64,000 bases of DNA from NCBI GenBank assembly GCA_008690995.1, contig VRMN01000004.1:930001-994000 (forward strand), in the 5' to 3' direction. The DNA is from Porphyridium purpureum (Eukaryota > Rhodophyta > Bangiophyceae > Porphyridiales > Porphyridiaceae). The notes below the pieces were generated by a model. That model made no database searches. It was given only the letters and a program-made list of their open reading frames with translations, and was not told where the DNA came from. Shown here piece by piece: positions 1-9,708 of the stretch. The position numbers and the translations under genes are program-made. Positions within the stretch are counted from its first letter, which is position 1. The number at the start of each line of letters is the position of its first letter.

Positions 1-2776
1 AAGGCATTCGAGTTCTCCGGTTGTAGCATTCATGGCCTCGTAGCTGCATGAGTTACCGCCGATCGGACTTGACAACAAGCTGCTACGAATCAACGATTTT
101 GTTCTGGAAAAGATGCATCGCTCCACTCAAAACACTTTTTGTCAAGTTGATTTTGCATTCGGAGGCAAATGCATGATCACTGTCTTCTCTGACGCTGAAT
201 ATCCTCATGGGAAGAGTATTTCATACGTGCAACAATCTTGTGTCTTCAGATTGCTTAATACAATCAAATAACTTGCTGTCATTTCGAAGAAGTGCGGCAA
301 AAAGAAGGTTGTAACTTACGACACTATCCATACCAAGTATACGATCATTTTCAATGAGCTTTTCTATGCCAAACTCTAACGAGAGATCGATCTTCGAAGT
401 TCCCGGTGTGAACTTTCGCATTGCAAGAAAGTTCGACTGAAAGGAAGTTGAGGAGATCCTGGGTACATTGAATGTCTAGAAATATGCACATATCGAGAAA
501 TCTTTCGCTTGCCTTCGAAAAGCTCAAGATGGTGACCGGATCAAATACATCTCGTGCGAGGGTGTTCACAATCTGACTGACGTCGCCACCAAACGCGGCT
601 CAAAAATTATATAAATTGGTCACTGGTACGTTGATATAGATTGCCATGGAAACCTGAACGCAGGCGAGTGGTAGAGTACGCAACTAGTAAGTACTTTTTA
701 TGTAGACTAGATAGTTTGCCAGCTGAAGCAAATCGAAGAGCGGTGAGACTTGCGTCCAAGTAATGGAAACTCACTTGCGCGCGTTAGTTTAGTAAGCTTT
801 TTTATACTGTTCTGGTACTCGCAAAGCGCGTCCACGCCCCTTGTCGGTGTCTTCTCCTTCTTATGCCACAGCCAGCGGCCACCATGAATAGGTCACTTTT
901 GAGCGTGCGGAAGCCGCACGCTCGCACGAAATGTGACCATGATGACCCAGTTTTCAAAGCTTGAGACCGGAAGCGACCACCAATCATTGCGTATGCGTAA
1001 TCAAAGAGTCCAGCGTCTATTAAGAAAAGGTCGTCATGGCAGGCTCTGCCACTCCGAAGCGGGAGTTACAGAGCCAAACAATCCAAATATTGTAATGTCA
1101 GAAAGCAAGATGTTCTTAATCTGTGAATTCGAGAGGAAAGCGTCCGGGCACTCGGTCCTGTCAGCTTTTCGTGGACCACATTGAGTGTGATTCAATATAC
1201 GAGCCAGGCACAACCTACCATAATTATGGGTATCTACGTATGCGCGTGTCCTCCGGAATAATGTAAAACTTGCATTTTTGTGTTGGAGATAAAGCAGCCT
1301 GCCTTGTCAAGGGTCCAGAACCACGAATATGGGTTTGAAAGAGGCCATTCGTTGGAGCGGAGGGCTTTGAAAAGGAAGCGCGTGAGCCCGGACGTTGAGG
1401 GGCGCGACCCGGTGGTACAAATTCCACGGGAGGACGCAGTGTGACGGGATGAATCCATATCCGGGCTCGGACGTGTAAATTGGCGGGCAAGGCACAAACT
1501 AGCACATTTTCCAAGCCGGGCGCCTTCGTAACTGTTGGGAGACTGGAACTCTTTTCAATACGGGGTTACTTAAGGCGCCGCGAAAGGACTTTTGATGCAG
1601 ACTATTATATCCAGTGAGGCATGCTTTAGCCGGCTGCAATATTCATGAGGCCGAAAAAGGGAGACAACGGAGCCGAATCGAATCTAAACAGGAAATAGAA
1701 ACGAACGCGTCAAGAAGGAAAAGGTGCTTTCTTTCGAGGTAAATGTGTGAGCAAAGTGATGTAAGTTGAAGGAGATAGAACAACACTTTGACGGGGATTC
1801 TTCTTTGCTTTGCATCGTAAACAACACATCTATTGACAGGGTGGATTTCGGGCTGCGAACAGGTTTGACCGGAATGGAGTAAAAGACTTTGAATATGTCA
1901 ATATGAGAGAGCGGTATAAAATGAAAGTGTCGCCGCGGTTGTGTGCACATAGCTGTAATACGGCGAGAAGCGCAGACCTCTGGTATAAATGACCTGCTGG
2001 CTACGCGCCAGTCCAACAGACGAGAAACTGCGAGTCGGCAGAAAACACATGTCAGAGATTATTTTGTACTGGTGGAGATTCATCTTACCTGTCGAAAGAC
2101 CGCCGAAATGTGAAAGAGCGACAGCCGCCAAAAGTCCGAGCCAGACTCGTAATGTCTCAAAGGCAATAGCGCTGGCTGCGACAGATAGAGAAAAGCGAAA
2201 GTGCGTTATGGAATGAAAGAGTTGACAATGGATTATATTGGAGTCAGAATAGGTTGTATTGCTAGACAAGCGTATACCGGCAACATTCGTGCTGCGTTGC
2301 TGTTGGGTAAAAGGAGTGCCGACAGAGCGGCGGGCTTGGCTTCAGCACTAAAAACATTGAGGCTCCACTTTTCGAGAACAAGAGAATAGACATGTCCTTG
2401 TACAGCAGTCTTGAGTAGACTCTACCGCGTAAAATCTCTTCGCGAGCCTTGGATACAGCGGCTCCTGCTCGGGCAAACCTCGCTCCTGGAACTATACAAA
2501 GCGTCATTATATCATCCGTTCGGATAGACACTGCGTGTGCAGGTATGAAAGTTCAGCACCTGCTTTTCATCACTGAAGCAATCTACCACCTGGCACGGCT
2601 GAGATGCATGCGTCGGTGCAGCGGCGAGTCGCTTTCAGCTGGGGCTTTATATGTTTCGGCTTGAAACGCGAGCAAAGCGCACGGCGCACCTGCATGTCCG
2701 ACGATAATGGCGGGAAGACTCTCGGCGCATAAATTGGAACGGTTGAAGGCTTATGAGCGACGACGCAGCGTGGTAG
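1..2776. other. Gene-poor stretch, no recognised gene
   Basis: No open reading frame here resembles a known family, and base composition is more AT-rich than the coding parts of the window. On the minus strand between about 600 and 220 two short open stretches in different frames read like globular protein. They could be exons of a spliced gene joined across an intron ending in a pyrimidine-rich CAG near 450, but no family was recognised and no complete model could be made. Nothing else was seen apart from the promoter of the phospholipase gene that follows. Confidence 0.4.
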
Positions 2777-2821
2777 ATGCATGAGCGGGTCGTGATTTGG
2801 GAAGAAGAAAGGAAGAAAGTT

Positions 2822-3673
2822 ATGAGCCGTGTCCATTGGGCGGTGCTGCTGATTGCGGTATGCGCGCTGCTCATGCTGTCATGCGGTGAGCGGGTAGGCG
2901 CCGCCCACGATGAAGACCCGCACAAGCGCGCTGCGCGGATGCATGGCGCGCTGCGGAAGGACAGGCCCAAGCCAGAGTGCGTCAATTTACAGCAGTCGCG
3001 GTCGCCTCAAATATCAGCCGCGGAGTCCCGTGCGTCCAAGAAGGCACGCAGCGAGCACCAGATCTGCCCTGCGACCGCGCCTTTCCATGCTCCAAAGCAC
3101 CTGGATGATTTGCCCGTGGGCTTTTTCATCGCCAACGGCTGTGGGCCGCAGGGACTGGAGGTAAAGGAGCCGTTTGGGCTTTGGCCATGCTGCAATCGGC
3201 ACGATGCATGCTACTCAGTGTGCGGATCCAGCCTTAAATACTGCGAAACAGCTTTCAAGTTGTGCATGAGGGACGTGTGTGAAATGTCGCACAACGCTGG
3301 CCGCCATGATGAATGCAAGCAGCAGGCCCGGGCTTTCGCTGACATAACAGGAATGTTTGGTGGGCAGTTCCACGCAAAGGCGTCAGCGGAAGCTTGTGCT
3401 TGTTACAAGACAAAAGAAGAGGCCGACGAAGCGCATGCTGACTTCCTGAGACGGCTGCACATGTCGTACGGCAACATGGCTCTCGACAATGCTGTGCAGC
3501 TTGTAGACCAGCAAATGCTCCATAAGTATGCCGGAAAAAAGCCCGAGCAAATCTTTGATACCGTTTTAAAGTACGGTACGCGTTTCGTCAAAGTGGGCGG
3601 CTCGGTCCCTGTTGACTTTACCTTGCAGGCGGGCGCGCGTTTTGTGCATGCAACAACTCATAACGAACTCTAG
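2822..3673 (+). CDS. Group XII-type secreted phospholipase A2
   Basis: The product (283 aa) probably hydrolyses the sn-2 ester of phospholipids with calcium. The ATG at 2822 is preferred over one at 2777 because it begins directly with a signal peptide (MSRVHWAVLLIAVCALLMLS, followed by C). A basic, presumably disordered linker leads to the catalytic domain. A calcium-loop-like NGCGPQG lies near residue 105. The diagnostic CCNRHDACYSVCG lies near residues 123-135, with the His-Asp pair at about 127-128, and further cysteines follow for disulfides. This spacing is that of group XII sPLA2 rather than the classical groups I/II. The C-terminal 80 residues are not recognised. It stands alone, convergent with the F-box/LRR gene downstream. 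The enzyme is predicted to be secreted or in the endomembrane lumen. Confidence 0.85.
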   Translation: MSRVHWAVLLIAVCALLMLSCGERVGAAHDEDPHKRAARMHGALRKDRPKPECVNLQQSRSPQISAAESRASKKARSEHQICPATAPFHAPKHLDDLPVGFFIANGCGPQGLEVKEPFGLWPCCNRHDACYSVCGSSLKYCETAFKLCMRDVCEMSHNAGRHDECKQQARAFADITGMFGGQFHAKASAEACACYKTKEEADEAHADFLRRLHMSYGNMALDNAVQLVDQQMLHKYAGKKPEQIFDTVLKYGTRFVKVGGSVPVDFTLQAGARFVHATTHNEL

Positions 3674-3996
3674 CTTTCCGTTCTTTTGTGTTCCAGCAAG
3701 GTCCCGGTCAGGATAATTTAAAGCGCTGATGTGTCCAAGTGCCACACTCATTTGACAGATCCCATACCCGGGGAAAATTCCTGAGAAACCATTGCAACTC
3801 ACATGTCGAACGACATCTTTCATTCCTTAATGCTTCGACACAAATGGACGCCACGGCGAACCAATATGCGGGCCTTCGCAAATGCTGAGTTTCAAGGTAC
3901 GGCATGAGTTCAAAAAATGCTGAAGCGTCGTGCTTTCCAAGCCACAAAGTACAAAAGTTGCGTCGGGGTGTAGGCTCCTCGCCGCACAAGACCCGA

Positions 3997-5485
3997 TTAG
4001 AAAATGACAGAGGCACGCGTCAGTCCCGACAGCCGCTGGGAGCTTCGACTGGGCAGCCGGGACAGGTCCACAAACTCAAGATGCTCACATTTTTCCAGCA
4101 ATCGACCGATTGCACGATCTGACACATTGTCGCAGGATGATGCTTCAAACCGCCGGAGCGAGTTTTGCAGAAGCTTTGAGATGCACTCTACCGCACGATC
4201 TGTGACGCGAAAGCACCTACTTATGGCGAGCTCGGATATGGTCTGATGCCGAGCAAGCAGGCCAAGAATACCTGCGTCACTCACTTGCGTACCGCTCACT
4301 CTTTTCTCGCACCGACACAGAATGACAATGAGCGCAAATGTTAACGGGGAAGAACGAAGTCTGCGTCAGCGCCTGACCGTAGGAGCACCCCGAACAAACA
4401 TTCACCAAGCAAGACCGAATGCTGCGTGGTCCAATGAAAGCACATACCGAATGATGCGAATCTCACGCAGACCTGATGCGAGTGCGAGAAGCCCCGTATC
4501 TGAAAGACGACGGCAATGGTCAAAGTCAAGCACTTGAAGCGACGGCGCCATGGACGCCAACATGAGGGCGTTGCTGTCTCTGAGGCTGCTGTCGGCGACT
4601 CGCAGCAGCACAAGCTGCGGAAGGTGCATGGCAATGGCGGCGACCGTGTCGTTCCGAATGCTCATGCAATAGTTCAAGTCTGTGAATCACAAAGCAAAGA
4701 AACGGGAGCGCGCAAGAGTGCGCGAACATTCTCGTCAGCGGCACTGCTGCATTCATCGCGACAAGCAGAGGGTGCTGAGCAAAACCGATCCAACAACTGC
4801 AAAACGAACCGAGCTCTCTGAGGGGCGGGCAGGCACGCACAAGAGTATTGATGCTTTTGTGCGTGACGCGGCAATAAGCGAGGGACAGACTGCGCAGCGC
4901 CACGCAGTGATGGAGCAACGGCACCTCGCGATCTGTGACTGCTGTCGAGTGCGACAGGTCCAGATGCTCCAGATTCGCGCCGAAGTTCCGAGCGATAAAC
5001 TCCACGGTGCGTGGACTTAGCGAGTGGCAGCGCGCGAGATCTAGTGAAGACAGTCGCTCGCGCCTGGCGGGGACGCGGAACACGGAGGAGAAGGCGGCGT
5101 CAGTAACATGCTGAACATTTTGGAAGGAGACGCGACTCCACAAGGCTCGATTGGAGCTTAGGCGAGCGAATCGCGAGCTCACGCGAGCGATCTCAAGCAT
5201 GTCTGGCACTGCATCCAAATACGAGAAAATATGCAAAAGCGGGTCATCGGGAAGTGCATCCAGTGACGCTCGCGTGCGCCCCTTCTGGCCGCGGTCACGC
5301 CGTGCATTACCCCAAGGCGAAGCATCCAACTCGTCTAGCCCGCCACCCTCTCCATTCGATACCGCGTACACGACCGTGTCGCATCCCCCGCGAGCGACCC
5401 AGCGCGCATGCCTAATCCTCGCAATCCTGCGCTCCTGCTCCGAGCTGAGAATGCACACGTCCGACGAATCGGATCCCAGATCCAT
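3997..5485 (-). CDS. F-box and leucine-rich-repeat protein (three exons)
   Basis: This is a probable SCF ubiquitin-ligase substrate receptor. Exons lie at 5485-4810, 4679-4448 and 4300-3997 on the minus strand, giving about 403 aa. An acidic and basic N-terminus is followed by an F-box near residues 76-115 (LDALPDDPLLHIFSYLD), then cysteine-containing leucine-rich repeats of the AMN1/FBXL2 type (LSSLDLARCHSLS, LEHLDLSHSTAVTD, LRSLSLAYCRVTH, LQVLDFDHCRRLSD). The splice joins restore repeat units and keep the frame: RELDLNYC across intron 1 and IIRVSGTQVSD across intron 2. The ATG at 5485 is chosen because the open frame upstream is Arg/Ala-rich without domain character; longer starts up to 5902 cannot be excluded. 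It is the only gene in the window where splicing is clearly needed. Confidence 0.8.
4301..4447 (-). other. Spliceosomal intron 2 of the F-box/LRR gene
   Basis: This 147-base intron begins GTATGTGC and ends GAAAAG on the minus strand. The acceptor AAAAG|A is the nearby AG that keeps frame with the next repeat (GTQVSDAGILGLL). The acceptor has no pyrimidine tract close to it, so the exact 3' site is less certain than the donor. Confidence 0.6.
4680..4809 (-). other. Spliceosomal intron 1 of the F-box/LRR gene
   Basis: This 130-base intron begins GTTCGTTTT and ends TTCACAG on the minus strand. Removing it joins G to AC TTG AAC TAT TGC, which restores the repeat core L-x-L-x-x-C and the reading frame. 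The donor GTTCGT departs from the usual GTAAGT or GTATGT. Confidence 0.7.
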
Positions 5486-6215
5486 GCTCGCTCCTCGAGC
5501 AATGCTCAACCTCGCGGCCGGCTCTTCCTGCGTCGCGCGTTCCGTTTGCACAGCCTCCTGTTCCCCCAATCTTCTCCCGTCCTTGCAGCACACGTCGCGG
5601 CTCACGTGCTGCGCACACAAGACACGCACGCCGCCGAATCGACGCACAAACAGGCCGGCGCGCGCGTCTTGCCAGTGTTCCGGGGGCCTTGAACCAGTGC
5701 CCGAACAAGCGCTACTGTCCGCGCGCGTGCGTCGAGCTGCGTGCGTTTTCGAATTGCGCTCCGTCCTCCGCACTCGCGCGTTCCACGCACGCGAGTGCCG
5801 CTCGCATCCGCGACGTGTGCGAACATGGAATCCGCGCGCGGCGCGCGCGCAGTCAGGGCGGTTTCGTGCTCCTGCCCTTGCACCTTGCGGCGCGGCGCAC
5901 AACCGGCATCACTGCCTGCGCTTGCACGCTCCTTCCCGCCACGCCGCCACGCAGTCACGCCCAAACCCAGACGGTTTAAACGCAAAGCTGCATATCGGTT
6001 TCCCGGTTTCCCGGTTTCTCGTGTGAATCGTTAAACTGTTTAGCCGGTGTGAAGTGGATGGACGAGGTACAGTGACAAGCAAAGGTGCTGGGTCGCGCGG
6101 TGCGGCTTTAGTTTTTGTGGGTTGGTGTAGTTTGTGAGGAGGGTGGTTAGTGACTAGAGAAAGGAAGAGGGAGGGAGAGAGGGACGGGAGGCAGAGAGGG
6201 AAGTGGGTTGGGAGA
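5486..6215. promoter_or_regulatory. Divergent upstream region of F-box/LRR and CHCH genes
   Basis: The stretch separates two divergent start codons. It contains a short tandem TTTCCCGG repeat at about 5998-6020, a GTACAGT element at 6067-6073 that recurs upstream of other genes in the window, and a GA-rich leader (about 6155-6200) just before the CHCH start. Very GC-rich open frames on both strands at 5500-5980 look like shadows rather than genes. Confidence 0.4.
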
Positions 6216-6998
6216 ATGGGGACCGGCGAGGAAGCCAGGAAGGCGGAGAAACAGGACGCGCACGTCTATGAGTGCGACGACTTTGCCCGGAATTTGAGGG
6301 AGTGCGCAAAGCAGAATTTGGGCAATGTGCAGTTCTGCCGCCAGGAGTTGAGCGACATGGTGCAGTGTCAGCGCGACATGCGCCGCAGAAATGAGGCGCG
6401 GCACAAGGAGCGCATTGCGCTGCTGATGGAAAGTCGTCGCCCGGCTGCGCACAGTAAAGATGGCGCCGCGGCAGCGGCAGCGGCGGCGGCGGCGGCAGCG
6501 ACGGCGGCAGCGACGGCGGCGGAGACGCATTCGACACCTGCCGCACAGTCATCCACGCCTTCCGGAAATGGAGGCGGCGCGGAGAGTGCGCGGCCCGGGT
6601 ATGTGCCCGGTTCGGGTATTGCGGGAGCTTTGCAGGCCCTCAAGGCCAAGCTGGCGGAGCAGGCCGCAGCGTACCAACAGCAGGCTAGGGAGAAGGAGGG
6701 AGTGGCTTCACGCGAAACCACGGAGCATGGGAGAGAGCGCATCCCATCAGTGGTACTCGGGGGACTGCAGCTTCCGCATCTGACCCAAAGCGTTTCTGAG
6801 CTATGTCACAGTGGTGTGGAATTCACGCAAAAGGCACTTACGAAGCAGTGGCGCGCATGCACATCCATGTACGAGTTGATCCAGGATCCAAAGATGTTCA
6901 AGCAGTGCGTATCGGTGGCAAAACGCGTTGGAGAGCGAGCACAGACAAACATTTTGCACGCGCTCGAGGTGCTGAGAAGCGGCACAGACGGAAAGTGA
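6216..6998 (+). CDS. Twin CX9C (CHCH) domain protein with long C-terminal extension
   Basis: The N-terminal 50 residues carry two CX9C motifs, C20-C30 and C41-C51, in a helical hairpin. This is the hallmark of CHCH proteins oxidised by Mia40 in the mitochondrial intermembrane space. Such proteins are usually around 100 aa, but this one is 260 aa. A poly-Ala/Thr stretch encoded by an imperfect GCG repeat (6466-6526) and a disordered linker lead to a C-terminal helical region with two further cysteines (LCHSGVEF, FKQC), which is not recognised. The start at 6216 is chosen because the upstream in-frame ATG at 6150 would translate the purine-rich leader. No specific ortholog can be named. Confidence 0.7.
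   Translation: MGTGEEARKAEKQDAHVYECDDFARNLRECAKQNLGNVQFCRQELSDMVQCQRDMRRRNEARHKERIALLMESRRPAAHSKDGAAAAAAAAAAAATAAATAAETHSTPAAQSSTPSGNGGGAESARPGYVPGSGIAGALQALKAKLAEQAAAYQQQAREKEGVASRETTEHGRERIPSVVLGGLQLPHLTQSVSELCHSGVEFTQKALTKQWRACTSMYELIQDPKMFKQCVSVAKRVGERAQTNILHALEVLRSGTDGK
6466..6526 (+). repeat. GCG/GCA-rich trinucleotide repeat (poly-Ala)
   Basis: An imperfect GCG/GCA/ACG repeat inside the CHCH gene encodes alanine with scattered threonine. It is in frame and probably length-variable. Confidence 0.8.
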
Positions 6999-7085
6999 GA
7001 CCTTGAAGGACGGCTCTAACTGTGCGATGAAAGTGCCATTTGTAGAGTAAGTCTCTCATGCGTGAGTACCTGTTTCCTGTAAATA

Positions 7086-7442
7086 TCACTGAACGAGGAG
7101 GTCGAACACCTTGACGCATACGGGCGCAATCACATGTTGCCCGATGATTTTGAACATCTTCGGCAACTGCTTCCTCAGATCCTCGTAAACTTCCACGAGA
7201 TCCTCGATAGGCACATCCTCATTGACTCGGAACGCATTCCTCACAACTTGCACGGCGTCCGGCTCTTCGTCCGGCTTCGCAACGTTGCTGGAGCTTGGTT
7301 TGTTTTTCCCGCGCATGCGCGCGTGCTTACGCAACTGCGAGCCTGTTACCGCAATCAAGGCGCCCGCAGAAAACACCGCCAGCACTGAAACCACATTCAT
7401 CACAGTCAGCGGCGCGGGCGGCAAGCCTCCGCGAAGTGCCAT
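7086..7442 (-). CDS. Small single-pass membrane protein, unknown function
   Basis: The predicted product is 118 aa. One hydrophobic segment (VMNVVSVLAVFSAGALIAVT, residues about 14-33) is followed by a basic patch (RKHARMRGKNK), which predicts a cytosolic or matrix C-terminus. A conserved-looking helical region then carries acidic EDLVEVYEDLRKQLPKMF. The gene is convergent with the CHCH gene, with 87 bp between stop codons. No family was recognised. Open-frame quality and codon use resemble the neighbours, so it is probably real. Confidence 0.6.
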   Translation of the reverse strand: MALRGGLPPAPLTVMNVVSVLAVFSAGALIAVTGSQLRKHARMRGKNKPSSSNVAKPDEEPDAVQVVRNAFRVNEDVPIEDLVEVYEDLRKQLPKMFKIIGQHVIAPVCVKVFDLLVQ

Positions 7443-7543
7443 CGTGCCTTCCTTTCTCCCGCCCCCTCTTTTCCCCTGCGCCTCGACACGTCACGCAGAC
7501 CAAGTCGCGCAAGAGTCGTTTCGTGAGCGCAGTTGATAGCCGA

Positions 7544-8290
7544 TCAACAGCCAACTTTATTGTCCGCACTGTGGATTTGTGAGTTGACCCTGGTGGAGAA
7601 CACGAGCACGGGCTGGTCCGGAATGAATGTATCGTACCGCGCGGCTGGCCATGGACATGCAGGATCTATGAGCAAATCGTGTGTCCTGAAGCTGTCGATG
7701 CCAGAGCTTTCCAGTGCGGACTGCAAATGCGGGGTCGGATGGAGATAATTCAGGATCCTGATCCCCACATTCTGTCCGTGTGGCGTGAAAATAGTTCAAT
7801 CTACCGCGTCGACGGGCGCGTCTGTTTCAAGCAGCTTCTTTGCCAGAACGTACTATCTGTGTGCATCGATGTCCGGAGGGTCGCGTGTGTCCGGGCTGGA
7901 CACGAAACCGGTTAGGATTCCACGGAGCCAGACGCACTCGCCCACCACGGCCGCAAGCGCTTGCAAGCCAGCGTCGTCTGGTGCGAAATGGAAAACACAA
8001 GATGCAATGACCACGTCAAAGTGCCGCGCAAGACTGTGACGGAGCGCGGTGCGCACCGGGTCAAGGTCGGCGCAGGCAGCGACCACAAAGTGGGTGCCGG
8101 GGTGCGTCACGACGCTGGGCAAGCTCGATCATTCCTGGTGCTGTGTCCAAGCCCGTGACATGTCTTGCACTGCAGTGCAGCGCCTCGACCGAGTAAATTC
8201 CATCTCCGCACGGCAAATCTAGCACACACACACACGCTTCTTCCCAGTCTGGCAAGAACCCAAAGAGGGTCTACTTTTCAACATACACCT
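7544..8290 (-). pseudogene. Decayed class I SAM-dependent methyltransferase
   Basis: Reading the minus strand, a good SAM-binding motif I (VLDLPCGDGIYSVEAL) and motif II region (GLDTAPGMIELAQ) lie at about 8240-8115. A second stretch in another frame (8109-7853) continues with the post-motif acidic segment and the core strand FDVVIASCVFHFAPD. A third frame (7768-7544) gives a plausible C-terminus. The pieces are in order but not in one frame, and an in-frame stop (TAG at about 8271-8273) lies just before the SAM motif. The linker expected after MIELAQ is also short. No GT-AG introns that mend all breaks were seen. It is either a pseudogene or an error-affected gene. A short GT repeat (about 8222-8235) sits within motif I. 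Confidence 0.5.
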
Positions 8291-8671
8291 GCCACGGCGC
8301 GCTCTCTTCTGTCGCGTAAACTGCATTGCGTGATGTTAAACTTTCGTCGTGATCCATGAGACTCTGATCTTTATCCGCAGCGCGAACTCTTCTGCGAGCA
8401 ACTTGGTCTGCGTCTGACTTGGCTCTTCGAGGACTGCACCGTGCAACAACCCGTGCGTATTCCGCACGTTTCACCTGCGATCATACGCGTGCGCGGCATC
8501 GACAGAGATAGGGCGCCGCGCGGTATCCATGTAGTCACTAGCTGAATGACTGCGCAGGCGGCGGCACCATAGCGGCCCAGGCGAGCAGACCTGACTGATG
8601 TTCCCACCTGTCGTGTGCGAACATGCGAGTCGCGCAACACGTCAAAACCAAATGGGGTAGTGTAAGCCGTA

Positions 8672-8704
8672 ACTGTACTTACTGTACTTCCGTGAATGTA
8701 CAGT
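8672..8704. promoter_or_regulatory. Cluster of three GTAC-centred elements
   Basis: ACTGTAC occurs at 8672-8678 and 8681-8687, and its reverse complement GTACAGT at 8698-8704. The cluster lies about 130 bp upstream of the ATG at 8836. The same heptamer recurs upstream of several other genes in the window. Confidence 0.45.
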
Positions 8705-8835
8705 TTACGGGCAGAATGCATTACATTGCACTTGCGCATTTCGGTGGCGATTTGCAGGTTGACGCGAGTGGAGAGTCGTCGGGTTTTCCGGTACGCTGTG
8801 ATGAAACAGCAAGACGTGAGGGAGCGGCATGAAGG

Positions 8836-9315
8836 ATGCGTGTCTCAGAGATTGTAAGGCGATGCACCGGAGCGCGCGGGCCGAGCCGTGCGTCGCGTAG
8901 GTTGATGAAACGTGTTCGATCGCGTCCGGACGGCGTCGCGGTGGAGCGTCGCCGCGAACTGCTGCCTGGCGACAGCGACATCCCCGCGGAAGACGAGGCG
9001 CGCCGCCCAAGAATCGTGGTCGACTTTGATGTCGAGAAGGCCACGCTTATGGTGAACCTCTGGCGAAAGGAACTGCGTCAGGAAAAGTCGCGAATGCTTC
9101 GGGAAATGCGGGCGCAACCAGACCGGTCACTCGTCGCGGCTCAAGGCGTCTTCAACACGAATGAGCAGTCACGGCTCCCGAACGAAACGCGCGAGCGAAA
9201 GAGGACCGCACAACCGGAAGTTATTTTCGACGTCAATACGGCAATGTCGATGATCGATCTGTGGCGCAAGGAGCAGCGGAAAGAGTCAGGACCTGACGAG
9301 CAGGCTGATGGATGA
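8836..9315 (+). CDS. Unknown protein with two copies of a FDVxxAxxMxxLWRKExR motif
   Basis: The 159-residue product has a basic, possibly organelle-targeting N-terminus and two copies of a short module. The first is around residues 62-80 (VVDFDVEKATLMVNLWRKE), the second around 132-150 (VIFDVNTAMSMIDLWRKE). A charged linker containing QSRLPNETRERKR separates them. The shared pattern is an acidic strand followed by an amphipathic helix ending in LWRKE. The duplication argues that the frame is a real gene. No known domain was recognised. An alternative start is the Met at residue 24 (8905). Confidence 0.6.
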   Translation: MRVSEIVRRCTGARGPSRASRRLMKRVRSRPDGVAVERRRELLPGDSDIPAEDEARRPRIVVDFDVEKATLMVNLWRKELRQEKSRMLREMRAQPDRSLVAAQGVFNTNEQSRLPNETRERKRTAQPEVIFDVNTAMSMIDLWRKEQRKESGPDEQADG

Positions 9316-9708
9316 CAGCTCTGTCCAGCATCTCATGCCGGTATGTGCGCTGTGCGCTCTGGTCCTTCTAATTATCTATTTATTGTCACATATCTATTTG
9401 CCTGACTAGTTTATCCCGACGCCTGTCGCTTTGTGGATCGTAGCTCGAGGCGTTGGCGCCCGTCGCTGCGGTGCATCTTCTAGGCAGCTCATCGAATACA
9501 TGGGATCAACTGCCAGCGGGGAGCTGGCCCCTTATGCCAAGTCGCCAGAGCGCACTTTAGAATCATGCCTATTCAATTTAACGGTTCATGGTCGAACCGA
9601 GTTGACAAACCATTTAAAATGACGGGACCGCATGAACAATCTGCGCGCGACTGCGTGCGGCAGACAAGGTGCCCGAAGCGGAGAGGAAGAAAAGGTTGTT
9701 GCGCGGCG

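Noticed and set aside
640-700. D-arm-like GAGTGGTAGAGTACG
   Set aside because: No matching T arm, acceptor or B box within reach in either order; the resemblance is limited to AGTGGTAGAG.
5151-6026. 291-codon plus-strand open frame opposite the F-box/LRR start
   Set aside because: Arg/Ser/Pro-rich with no domain; a shadow of GC-rich leader and coding sequence.
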